Assembly: GCA_964465145.1 (NCBI GenBank)
Contig: CAYXJR010000129.1
Location: 1 to 8,209, forward strand
Reading direction: 5' to 3'
DNA length: 8,209 nt
Source of the DNA: JAUVKA01 sp964465145
GTDB taxonomy: Bacteria; Bacteroidota; Bacteroidia; Bacteroidales; UBA12481
Made by a program: the position numbers and the translations under genes. The notes below the pieces were generated by a model. That model ran no database searches, was not told the origin of the DNA, and worked only from the letters and a program-made list of their open reading frames with translations. Below, one piece after another: positions 1 to 5,222 of this stretch. Every line of letters begins with the position of its first letter. The first letter of the stretch is position 1.

Positions 1-184
1 GCTCAATCACACGGCTTTTGTATTCGCTGTCTACGCTTCGTGCCAGCATCTCTGCGGACTACGCAAGACTCGCTTCCGGCTGATGGCTAATCTTTACCTG
101 TCAGGATTGTTTACCTGCTGGGTTTCTACGAAAGGTTTCAAAGAACAATATTATCCCCCTTTCACGGGCTTCGCATGGCGCAAT
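1..184 (-). mobile_element. Group II intron-like RNA, 5' part, cut by window edge
   Basis: Read on the minus strand, this stretch has no long open frame but resembles domain I of bacterial group II introns. It has TTGCGCC near 184 (introns usually begin GUGYG), then AGCCCGTGAAAGGG, and further in the run GGAAGCGAGTCTTGCGTAGT, then CACGAAGCGTAGACAG, and finally CCGTGTGATTGAGC at the window edge. I recall these phrases from group II introns carrying reverse transcriptases, so this rests on memory rather than alignment. The intron would lie just downstream of the NifX-like gene and run out of the window, so any intron-encoded protein is not visible. It could instead be another structured repeat. 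The 5' boundary at about 184 is a guess. Confidence 0.4.
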
Positions 185-242
185 GAAAATCTATGTTGAA
201 TAAACATTGTGCGTTTTTAGAAAACAGTTTTTACAACGTTCA

Positions 243-620
243 TCAATGGTGGTGATAGTGGTCGTGTCCATGTTCTTCCCGTTCATGATCGCAATAATTG
301 GCACTAAGCTGTAATTTGCCAGCAATAAAGTCATTAACTAATTTTTCGGGCGTTTCAACCGGAGCTCCAATAAACACATTTACATGAGCTTGATTAAATA
401 AGGTAACAGCTTGAGGTCCCATTCCACCTCCAATAACATCGGTTGCACCTTGCACAGCCACGAAACGTGGAAAAGTTCCTGGCTGGTGTTCTGGCGGGTC
501 TAAAACGGTGATGTTGGTGATTTGGTCGTTTTCCACATCAACAAAGGCAAACGCCTGACAATGCCCAAAATGAGCAGATAATACATTTCCTTCCATAGGA
601 ATAGCAATTCTTTTTTTCAT
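243..620 (-). CDS. NifX/NifB-family (dinitrogenase Fe-Mo cofactor biosynthesis domain) protein with His-rich tail
   Basis: A 125-residue cytoplasmic protein of the NifX/NifB C-terminal/MTH1175 family (PF02579). Members bind metal clusters or cofactor precursors; the best-studied relative outside nitrogen fixation is the Mo-Cu orange protein. The fold's landmarks are visible: an IAIPMEGNVLSAHFGHC opening (about residues 5-21), then FAFVDVE, and the glycine turn GGGMGPQAV (about 64-72) before a helix and a second strand NVFIGAP. The last 15 residues are rich in His, Asp and Glu (HDHYHHH at the end), which suggests metal binding. The ATG at 620 fits the family N-terminus. It is the last gene of the minus-strand run, 6 bp after the peroxiredoxin stop, so it is probably co-transcribed. 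No nif structural genes are present, so a role in nitrogenase is unlikely; general Fe-S or Mo handling is inferred. Confidence 0.85.
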   Translation of the reverse strand: MKKRIAIPMEGNVLSAHFGHCQAFAFVDVENDQITNITVLDPPEHQPGTFPRFVAVQGATDVIGGGMGPQAVTLFNQAHVNVFIGAPVETPEKLVNDFIAGKLQLSANYCDHEREEHGHDHYHHH

Positions 621-626
621 TTCCTA

Positions 627-1328
627 TTATTTTTTTAAAATTGTTTTTTCAATATCTTCTTTGCTTATTGGTTTGGTGCAGAAGAACCAATCGTAGCATT
701 TAACATTTTTATCTTCCATACGTTCTTTTGCTACACCACATGAACCGGCAGTTGGAACAATTACATCATCACCCGGTTGCCAATCGGCAGGGGTTGCAAC
801 AGAAAAAGCATCGGCAGTTTGCATGGCTACAAGAGCGCGATATAATTCATCAAAATTTCGTCCTAAACTTAACGGATAATAGATAATTGCACGGATAATT
901 CCTTTTGGGTCAATAAAAAATACTGCTCTTACAGCTTTTGTGTTGCTTTCTCCGGGCATCATCATACCGTATTTTTTAGCAACTTCCATTGTAATATCTT
1001 CAATCAAAGGAAATTTAACTTCTACGTCTTTCATTCCTTTGTATTGGATTTTTTCTTTAATAGTTCGTAACCAAGCGATATGACTATATAAACCGTCAAC
1101 TGATAAACCAACTAATTTGCAATTTGCTTCATTAAACTGTTTTTCTAATGTTGCAAAAGTCATAAACTCTGATGTGCAAACAGGTGTAAAGTCAGCAGGG
1201 TGGCTAAAAAAAATTAACCAACTCCCCTTGAAATCTTCGGGAAAATTGATTTCACCTTGTGTTGTTACAGCTTTAAATTCTGGTGCTTTTTCGCCTATAC
1301 GAGGCATTGCATTGATTTCATTTTCCAT
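627..1328 (-). CDS. Peroxiredoxin, Prx6 / archaeal thioredoxin-peroxidase type
   Basis: A 233-residue thiol peroxidase that reduces H2O2 and organic peroxides in the cytoplasm. The catalytic loop HPADFTPVCTSEF puts the peroxidatic Cys at 51, with Thr48 as its partner and Arg134 (KAVRAVFF) a plausible third member of the active site. The protein has the long C-terminal domain of the Prx6 class. Cys211 and Cys217 in KCYDWFFC match the spacing of the C-terminal cysteine pair of archaeal enzymes such as Aeropyrum ApTPx, so recycling through a disulfide is likely rather than a strict 1-Cys mechanism. The start at 1328 gives a short extension; Met8 (MPRIGEKAPEF) is the more typical family start and remains possible. 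The leader is A-rich without a clear Shine-Dalgarno sequence. It lies 21 bp after the ferritin fragment and 6 bp before the NifX-like gene. Confidence 0.93.
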   Translation of the reverse strand: MENEINAMPRIGEKAPEFKAVTTQGEINFPEDFKGSWLIFFSHPADFTPVCTSEFMTFATLEKQFNEANCKLVGLSVDGLYSHIAWLRTIKEKIQYKGMKDVEVKFPLIEDITMEVAKKYGMMMPGESNTKAVRAVFFIDPKGIIRAIIYYPLSLGRNFDELYRALVAMQTADAFSVATPADWQPGDDVIVPTAGSCGVAKERMEDKNVKCYDWFFCTKPISKEDIEKTILKK

Positions 1329-1349
1329 TTTTTTTATTTTTTAAGGTTA

Positions 1350-1730
1350 TTATAATCTGATTTTTTTAAATTCATCTTTCATTTTCTGAATATCATTTAT
1401 CCAGCCTTCAATGTCGTTTTCATGTTCTAATTCTTCATTGAGAATTGCAACAGCCATCTGATGTGTACTGTGATCTTTCCCAGTTGTAAAATCGGCAATT
1501 TCCTGATATCGTTGTATTGCACATCTTTCTCCTTTTAAATTCTGTTCCAATATTACTTCTATATAAGGATCTGATGGTTCATCATAACTACAACGCGCTA
1601 ATTTTGTCCATTCGGTAGGATTTATTACCGGTGTACCACCCAATTGAATAATTCTGTTGACAACTAAAAGAGCATGACCAAGTTCCTGATCTGCATGAAG
1701 CAATAGTTCGGGTTCTACTTCGCTTCTCAC
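1350..1730 (-). pseudogene. Ferritin-like (Dps-like/bacterioferritin-like) protein, N-terminus missing
   Basis: The frame encodes the last three helices of a four-helix ferritin-like di-iron protein. Helix B has DQELGHALLVVNRIIQLGGTP with an ExxH motif, a middle helix has VILEQNLKGERCAIQRYQEI, and the last helix has ILNEELEHENDIEGW with a second ExxH. Intact relatives are about 160-170 residues and carry a first helix of the DEWxAYYQY kind that supplies a metal ligand; about 45 residues including that helix are absent here. The frame opens only at TGG-ATT-GTG after a TGA, so GTG at 1730 is the sole obvious start. Immediately upstream the DNA encodes a NifU-type protein in another frame, so a deletion has probably joined the two genes. 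Without helix A the di-iron site is incomplete, so a functional ferritin is doubtful. Confidence 0.75.
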
Positions 1731-1731
1731 A

Positions 1732-1998
1732 ATCCATCAGCGTTTTACCTTTAATTATCTCACAAAGAGCAGAACCTGATGTGAAAGAGCCTGCACATCC
1801 TATAGCTTGAAATTTTGCGTCCGTTATGATTCCCGATGTTATCATCAGAAATATTTCCATCGTATCACCGCAGGGACCTGTCCATAGGGAATGAGCATCC
1901 GGGTTTTCGATGCTCCCAACATTTAAATGAATTTCATAATATTCTATAGCCCTATCCGAATATCCAGATGTTTTTAATAAAACCCGTATCTCACTCAA
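1732..1998 (-). pseudogene. NifU/IscU-type Fe-S scaffold domain, 3' end missing
   Basis: The first 89 or so residues match the N-terminal NifU/IscU scaffold domain (PF01592), on which Fe-S clusters are assembled. Visible marks are GYSDRAIEYYEIHLNVGSIENPDAH, reduced here to the key pieces YSD (13-15), NVG (26-28) and NPDAH (32-36), followed by GPCGDTM with ligand Cys43, AIGCAGS with ligand Cys68, and the EIIKGKTL turn. The third conserved Cys, expected about 35-40 residues later, is lost. After KTLMD the frame stays open to 1588 but is antisense-like nonsense: the DNA there encodes the ferritin in the +1 frame. The start is TTG at 1998, since an in-frame TAA lies two codons upstream and the next Met is at residue 47. 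It begins just after a terminator for the preceding operon, so its own promoter is unclear. Confidence 0.8.
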
Positions 1999-2010
1999 AA
2001 TTTTAATTAT

Positions 2011-2050
2011 AAAAAAAATGAATACTATGGAGAAAAGAATCCTCCATAGT
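2011..2050 (-). terminator. Rho-independent terminator after the DUF134/NifX/DUF5320-like operon
   Basis: On the minus strand ACTATGGAG, a 9-nt loop and CTCCATAGT form a perfect 9-bp stem (2024-2032 with 2042-2050), followed 5 nt later by eight T residues (2011-2018). It starts 8 bp after the stop codon of the small Gly-rich gene and lies just before the NifU fragment, so it should separate the two transcription units unless there is read-through. Confidence 0.85.
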
Positions 2051-2058
2051 TAAATTAA

Positions 2059-2292
2059 TTAATTGCCTCCTCTGAAACGGTTTTGTTGTCCCATACCGAA
2101 ATCTCTACCGCCTCTACCTCGTCCAAAGCCAAAACCTCTTCCCTGAAAGTTTTCAGGAATATTTTCGTTGGCGTTTTCTTTTGTTTCAGCAGTTTGATTT
2201 TTGAGATTTGCACCAAAATTAGTACAACGCCCCATTTTACGGCCTGTCATAGAACCTTGTCCCATTGGGCCTCTTTGATTAAAACCTGGCAT
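2059..2292 (-). CDS. Small Gly/Arg/Phe-rich DUF5320-like protein
   Basis: A 77-residue protein opening with MPGFNQRGPMGQGSMTGRKM and Cys23, the pattern of the DUF5320-type small proteins (MPGFDGTGPxGxGPMTGRxxGxC) found beside NifX-like genes in anaerobes. The middle is charged and Asn/Glu-rich (about 30-47). The tail (about 50-77) is low-complexity and rich in FG and RG, with repeated GFGRGRGG. There is no signal peptide or membrane segment. Its function is unknown; one cysteine plus a glycine-rich lead could support cluster or metal binding, but that is inference. It aligns without gaps to the neighbouring 60-residue protein over residues 1-23, so the two look like tandem paralogues with different tails. 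It has a strong AAAGGAGGT ribosome-binding site. Confidence 0.75.
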   Translation of the reverse strand: MPGFNQRGPMGQGSMTGRKMGRCTNFGANLKNQTAETKENANENIPENFQGRGFGFGRGRGGRDFGMGQQNRFRGGN

Positions 2293-2296
2293 AATG

Positions 2297-2305
2297 ACCT
2301 CCTTT
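2297..2305 (-). promoter_or_regulatory. Strong Shine-Dalgarno site (AAAGGAGGT)
   Basis: AAAGGAGGT ends 4 nt before the ATG at 2292. Other genes in this window have only A/T-rich leaders, as is usual in Bacteroidota. A full anti-SD match on a small operon gene suggests that it is translated more strongly than its neighbours, and it fixes the start codon. Confidence 0.7.
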
Positions 2306-2318
2306 TTTATTGTTAATA

Positions 2319-2501
2319 TTATTGTTTACCGCTTTTTAAGCGTTTTCCTTTACCCTTACCGCCTCCGGAATGACGTTTTTTACCCATTCCCTTACCGAGC
2401 TTTTGTAATTTTTCATCATCTGTAGCTTTACCACAATTTCCTAATTTACGTCCTGAAAGAGAACCATCTCCTTCGGGACCAGTACCATCAAGTTTTGACA
2501 T
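2319..2501 (-). CDS. Small basic Gly/Lys-rich DUF5320-like protein
   Basis: A 60-residue protein starting MSKLDGTGPEGDGSLSGRKL with a single Cys23, the same lead as its downstream neighbour (11 of the first 23 positions identical, including GP, GxGS, GRK and the Cys). The rest is strongly basic, with GKGMGKKRH and a GGGKGKGKRLKSGK tail, so it may bind nucleic acid or an acidic partner. It begins 11 bp after the stop of the NifX-like gene and ends 26 bp before the next start, so it sits inside the operon. The family has no established function that I can name. The ATG at 2501 is the only sensible start. Confidence 0.75.
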   Translation of the reverse strand: MSKLDGTGPEGDGSLSGRKLGNCGKATDDEKLQKLGKGMGKKRHSGGGKGKGKRLKSGKQ

Positions 2502-2512
2502 ATTATTATGAT

Positions 2513-2830
2513 TTAATAGTTTAACATTTCAATGATGTCTTTATTTTTTTTTTCAGGCTCTTTTAGAACAATCATTTGAATTTTTAAGCTGTCAAGCAAG
2601 GATTTCATTTTCATTCCAAATTCACCTGAAACTATTTTATTTACATTACGAGATACCACTAATTGCACTGCAGCAGGACCCGCACCATCTTCTGCTTCTT
2701 TGTTTGGATTAGGAATAAATTCCATTGCTTTATTCTCTGTGTCGTAAACCACAAAGTAAGCACAGCGACCAAATCGTTGGTCAATTGTTGATTCTAATGA
2801 ATTTCCTGTTGATGTGATGGCAACTTTCAT
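2513..2830 (-). CDS. NifX/NifB-family (MTH1175/orange-protein-like) cluster-binding protein
   Basis: A 105-residue, single-domain member of the dinitrogenase Fe-Mo cofactor family (PF02579), the usual length for stand-alone members. The lead MKVAITSTGNSLESTIDQRF with GRCAYFVVYD, then the DGAGPAAVQLV segment (about residues 48-58) and IVSGEFGMKM give the family's alternating strand/helix layout. It is cytoplasmic. It directly follows the DUF134 regulator and precedes two DUF5320-like proteins; I recall DUF134 and NifX-like genes as frequent neighbours in anaerobes. A role in carrying or building an Fe-S or Mo-containing cluster is inferred from the family. The start codon is the second of two ATGs created by a 14-bp tandem duplication; the first would give only MKSII before a stop that overlaps this ATG. 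Confidence 0.88.
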   Translation of the reverse strand: MKVAITSTGNSLESTIDQRFGRCAYFVVYDTENKAMEFIPNPNKEAEDGAGPAAVQLVVSRNVNKIVSGEFGMKMKSLLDSLKIQMIVLKEPEKKNKDIIEMLNY

Positions 2831-2853
2831 ATTATTGATTTCATATTATTGAT
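2826..2853. repeat. 14-bp tandem duplication around the NifX-like start codon
   Basis: TTCATATTATTGAT occurs twice in direct succession (2826-2839, 2840-2853). On the minus strand each copy carries an ATG in the same leader. The upstream ATG opens a five-codon frame (MKSII) that ends in a TGA overlapping the real start as ATGA, and the DUF134 stop codon lies inside that copy. The effect may be translational coupling of the two genes, or none. Confidence 0.8.
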
Positions 2854-3439
2854 TTTTAAAATTTCTGCAATTGGGACTTCCTTTTCTTTTCAAAGCAATA
2901 TTGCATTTCGGACATACTACATGGGTGCATGGTCTTCCGTATTTATGTTCTTGCTCAAATCCACAGTTTGGACATATGCATAAATCTTCACAGTGTTTAT
3001 TAGAAGCATCTTTATAGGTATTATCATAATCATATTCCTTAAACTGTTGACTACCGCATAATGGACAATTTTTAACTGTTTTTTCTCTCTCGGGGTTATT
3101 GAAATAACATTTGCATTTTTTGCAATGATACCAGTTGCTGTCAAAATAAACCTTTCCTCCTTCAATGGCAATTTGCCTGCCTTCTACAAATGCTTTTGCA
3201 ATTTTTTGAAGAGCAGAAGCATATATTCTTGTAAATGTTGGCCTAGAAACACCCATCATAACAGATGCCTGATGATGATTAAGTATGTTGTAGTCGCTTA
3301 AACGTAAGGCTTCATATTCCTCATATAATAAATTAACAGGCTCCAAATTTTGTCTTCCAGATTCTCGTCCATAAGGCTTAAACCCTTTGATTACGGGCGG
3401 ATTTAAAACTTTTCTTAGCACTTTTATTCTTGGAGACAT
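2846..3439 (-). CDS. DUF134 family HTH transcriptional regulator with C-terminal zinc-finger tail
   Basis: The N-terminal half is the DUF134 DNA-binding domain (PF02001): MSPRIKVLRKVLNPPVIKGF, the LYEEYEALRLSDY helix (about residues 38-50), the HTH HHQASVMMGVSRPTFTRIY (about 55-73), and GRQIAIEGG. The second half is cysteine-rich: CKKCKC and CPLC (about 106-128), then CICPNCG...CTHVVCPKC (about 154-179) and one more Cys, consistent with two zinc or Fe-S knuckles. The ATG at 3439 is preferred over an in-frame TTG at 3454 because it gives the canonical MSPR start and the TTG lies inside an operator. It probably regulates its own operon (the NifX-like and DUF5320-like genes) through the twin palindromes upstream; the Cys-rich part may sense metal or redox state. 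The last two points are inference. Confidence 0.88.
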   Translation of the reverse strand: MSPRIKVLRKVLNPPVIKGFKPYGRESGRQNLEPVNLLYEEYEALRLSDYNILNHHQASVMMGVSRPTFTRIYASALQKIAKAFVEGRQIAIEGGKVYFDSNWYHCKKCKCYFNNPEREKTVKNCPLCGSQQFKEYDYDNTYKDASNKHCEDLCICPNCGFEQEHKYGRPCTHVVCPKCNIALKRKGSPNCRNFKNQ

Positions 3440-3447
3440 ATTTTTAT

Positions 3448-3487
3448 TAAACAATAGTTCACTGCAAATTTAATGAACTATTGTTCA
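3448..3487. promoter_or_regulatory. Twin palindromic operators between the regulator and the thioesterase gene
   Basis: Two 14-bp sites occur: TGAACTATTGTTCA at 3474-3487 (perfect 5-bp arms around TATT) and TAAACAATAGTTCA at 3448-3461, the inverse of the first with one change. Their centres are 26 bp apart, and together they make a 12-bp perfect inverted repeat. One lies in the promoter spacer and the other over the expected transcription start of the DUF134 gene, the classical layout for repression. The likely binder is the DUF134 protein itself. The divergent thioesterase gene could also be controlled. Confidence 0.75.
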
Positions 3488-3496
3488 TTTAGCAAA
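3465..3496 (-). promoter_or_regulatory. Bacteroidota-type promoter for the DUF134 operon
   Basis: On the minus strand a TTTG -33 element (3493-3496), a 20-bp spacer and TAAATTTG (3465-3472) fit the Bacteroidota consensus TTTG-N19-21-TAnnTTTG. Transcription would start near 3458, giving a leader of about 20 nt before the ATG at 3439. Confidence 0.7.
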
Positions 3497-3525
3497 TTTA
3501 TTTTACATTTCAGAAAAATAATTTT

Positions 3526-3931
3526 ATGGATGAAAGGATAATGAAATCAGAAACAAGACAATTTAAAGTTATTTTTCCAAGTACGTTAAATGATCACGAT
3601 ACTTTATTCAGTGGAAATGCTATGCAATGGATGGATGAAGTGGCTTATATTACAGCAATCCGATTTCCTATAAAGAAAATGGTTACTGTTTTGGCTGATA
3701 AAGTTCAATTTTTATTACCTATGAAATCAGGTACAATTGCTGAAATTATTGGAAAGGTAACAAAAATTAAAAAATGTTAATATTGAAATTCAGGTTGAAA
3801 TATACATTGAAGATATGTATTCTGAAAATAGACAAAAAGCCGTTGATGCTTTATTTATATTTGCAGCAATAAATGATGAAAACAAACCTATTCCTATTGA
3901 TAATAAGGAGCATTCAGTTAAGCTGAGTTAG
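3526..3931 (+). pseudogene. Acyl-CoA thioesterase (hot-dog fold), frameshifted
   Basis: Frame 1 encodes the first part of a YciA/BACH-like acyl-CoA hydrolase: FKVIFPSTLNDHDTLFSGNA, then MQWMDEVAYITAIRF with the conserved Asn22 and Asp37 of the hot-dog active site, then LADKVQFLLPMKSGTIAEIIGKV. It stops at 3780 after a run of six A (3769-3774). Removing one A restores the frame, which continues NVNIEIQVEIYIEDMYSENR and goes on to a stop at 3929-3931, giving about 134 residues, near the family's usual length. This is therefore one gene broken by a single-base homopolymer insertion, by sequencing error, or less likely by programmed slippage. It is divergent from the DUF134 regulator and shares its operator region. 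The start could be Met1 (3526) or Met6 (3541). Confidence 0.8.
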
Positions 3932-3932
3932 A

Positions 3933-4025
3933 GCGTTGGCAAAATTTGGCTCTTTGACTTTTGCGAAGCGTTGGCTAGTGTATCGGGCAAAAGGCAATTT
4001 GCCAAATGTGAGATTGCCAAAACGC
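3933..4025. repeat. Imperfect 93-bp inverted repeat, attC-like architecture
   Basis: GCGTTGGCAAAATTTGGC (3933-3950) pairs with 4001-4025 in three blocks: GCGTT/AACGC, GGCAA/TTGCC and ATTTGGC/GCCAAAT. These are separated by a 2-nt bulge and a 1-versus-6-nt internal loop, with a 50-nt apex. Seventeen pairs with asymmetric bulges recall folded integron attC sites, but the strict GTTRRRY/RYYYAAC boxes are not met. It may instead be a dispersed repeat or a terminator for the thioesterase gene, whose stop it directly follows. Confidence 0.5.
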
Positions 4026-4334
4026 CCCTGGCGAAAAAGTGCGGTGGGGTAAAAATTTAAACTTTTAGGTTGGCAGGTGTGTCGGCATATTTCATTCTCA
4101 ATCTGAAATTGTCAAGTTGCAGTAAAATGTCCGTCGAGTAGTTATCTTTTCCGCTTGTTGCTGACGTGTTGCGCTATGAATAGTTGCCGATTGCGGGTTA
4201 CTTCCTTGTCCAGTTATACTGAACTTGATGCGGGCTACAACCCTTGAATTTACTACTATACGGCAATTATTTATGAGCGTGTGTGTGCCTTGAATGGTAA
4301 ATTTAGTAATAGTTCTTTTAAATATCGTAAAAGA
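4026..4334. other. Gene-free stretch, weak structure only
   Basis: I see no coding frame with family similarity on either strand. There is an 11-bp inverted pair with one wobble, AATAGTTGCCG (4179-4189) and CGGCAATTATT (4261-4271), enclosing smaller stems. GTGCG (4039) and GTGTGCC (about 4279) are possible but unproven 5' ends of the group II intron-like fragment that follows. The open frame at 4098-4463 on the minus strand looks like the antisense of this structured RNA. Confidence 0.4.
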
Positions 4335-4500
4335 AAGCCCAAGAGGTGCAAGTCCCTGATGCGCGGGGGTAACGCCTCGAAGCAAAGCAAGTGGCAAGGT
4401 GGTTTGGGGTGACCCATGCACTAAACGGTTGAAAGGCAGGAGCTGGTGGTGTGAGAAGTGCACTTGCTCTGGTTATTCCGGGGTCAGCCACCTACTCGAT
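4335..4500 (+). mobile_element. Group II intron-like RNA remnant without ORF
   Basis: This segment reads like domain I of a group II intron, with AAGCCC, AGGTGCAAGTCCCT, GGGGGTAACGCCTCGAAGCA, AGTGGCAAGGTG, GTGACCCATGCACTAAAC and GGTTGAAAGGC. It ends GGGTCAGCCACCTACTCGAT at 4500, like an intron 3' end (typically CCTACTYnAY); the GGTGG at 4445-4449 could pair with that CCACC as a domain VI-like stem. A clear 34-nt domain V and any reverse transcriptase are missing, so it would be a short internally deleted remnant. The P-loop gene ends 15 bp beyond. The identification relies on remembered motifs, not on alignment. Confidence 0.45.
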
Positions 4501-4514
4501 TGTATACTTTAAAA

Positions 4515-5222
4515 TTATTTTATCTCATCATCTGTTTTTAAAAATATTTCTAGTTGAGAATCACCATCTATTAAGCAAGCTCGGGCTTGTTTTAATAATT
4601 CTAGTTTATTACTGGCTGTATATTTATATTCAGAAAATCTCCAATTATTAAATTCCAATGCCCCAAATTTGTCCATTAATATATTCCATGATTCAATTTC
4701 TTCATCAATAGATTTAACTCTTTTTTTAATGGAATCGTCTTTATCACCACGTTTTTTACAGTTTTCTCCTGTCTTTTCTTTTATTGCTTTAATATTATTG
4801 AGGTTATAGCCTGGATTTAAAAGAATCAGGTGAATTTGCCCAAAACAATCTCGTATTTTTTTATTATCGAATAATATTGGTAAAAGAGGAGAGTAGATTT
4901 CAGCTTTCGCTCTAAATGTGTAAGGATGACTTAAAAATAAAATTTGCCAATCTTCTCTAACTCTGATAAATAATGTACGTGCTCTTGAATACCAAAGTAC
5001 ATTTTCAGATAAATATCTTCCTCTAGTATCAAGACTTCTAAATGTATTATAAATTTCGTCTTTAAGTTTTGGATTAGCATAATAAATATCATTTGTGTCG
5101 CGAGGACCTGATTTTCTTAATCTAAAAGGGTCTATTCGAATAATATCATCCCTTATAATATAATCTAAAGGACTTTTACCTACACCTCCTGGTCCAAAAA
5201 TGAATAATGTATCTTTTATCAT
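4515..5222 (-). CDS. Unrecognised P-loop NTPase / putative kinase
   Basis: I do not recognise this 235-residue protein. It begins MIKDTLFIFGPGGVGKS, a beta strand running into a textbook Walker A loop (residues 10-17), followed by PLDYII instead of the usual T/S-L. The short IIRIDPFRL strand comes next. A hydrophobic strand at about 129-137 (QIHLILLNPG) precedes a Lys/Arg-rich helical segment (about 145-185: KEKTGENCKKRGD, then SIKKRVKSIDEEIESW), which could be the lid of a small-molecule kinase. There is no obvious Walker B acid, signal peptide or membrane segment. It stands alone, with about 250 bp free upstream and a group II intron-like remnant just beyond its stop, in an accessory-looking region. 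Nucleotide binding is well supported; the substrate is unknown. Confidence 0.7.
   Translation of the reverse strand: MIKDTLFIFGPGGVGKSPLDYIIRDDIIRIDPFRLRKSGPRDTNDIYYANPKLKDEIYNTFRSLDTRGRYLSENVLWYSRARTLFIRVREDWQILFLSHPYTFRAKAEIYSPLLPILFDNKKIRDCFGQIHLILLNPGYNLNNIKAIKEKTGENCKKRGDKDDSIKKRVKSIDEEIESWNILMDKFGALEFNNWRFSEYKYTASNKLELLKQARACLIDGDSQLEIFLKTDDEIK

Noticed and set aside
185..242. Terminator after the second NifX-like gene
   Set aside because: AACGTTGT and ACAATGTT can pair with one wobble, but the loop is 22 nt and no clear T tract follows.
1117..1344. Plus-strand open frame opposite the peroxiredoxin gene
   Set aside because: It is fully antisense to a well-supported peroxiredoxin gene.
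2083..2316. Plus-strand open frame opposite the small Gly-rich gene
   Set aside because: The minus-strand frame has a strong Shine-Dalgarno site, a family-typical N-terminus and a terminator; the plus frame has none of these.
243..3439. Nitrogen fixation (nif) cluster
   Set aside because: NifX-like and NifU-like proteins are present, but there are no nifHDK, nifB radical-SAM, nifE or nifN genes; these small families are common outside nitrogen fixers.
3440..3454. TTG start giving a DUF134 protein five residues longer
   Set aside because: The TTG overlaps the operator and lies at or near the predicted transcription start; ATG at 3439 gives the canonical MSPR start.
4098..4463. Minus-strand open frame of 121 codons
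   Set aside because: It lies antisense to the group II intron-like RNA fragment and structured DNA, shows no domain, and looks like the kind of spurious ORF often annotated over such introns.
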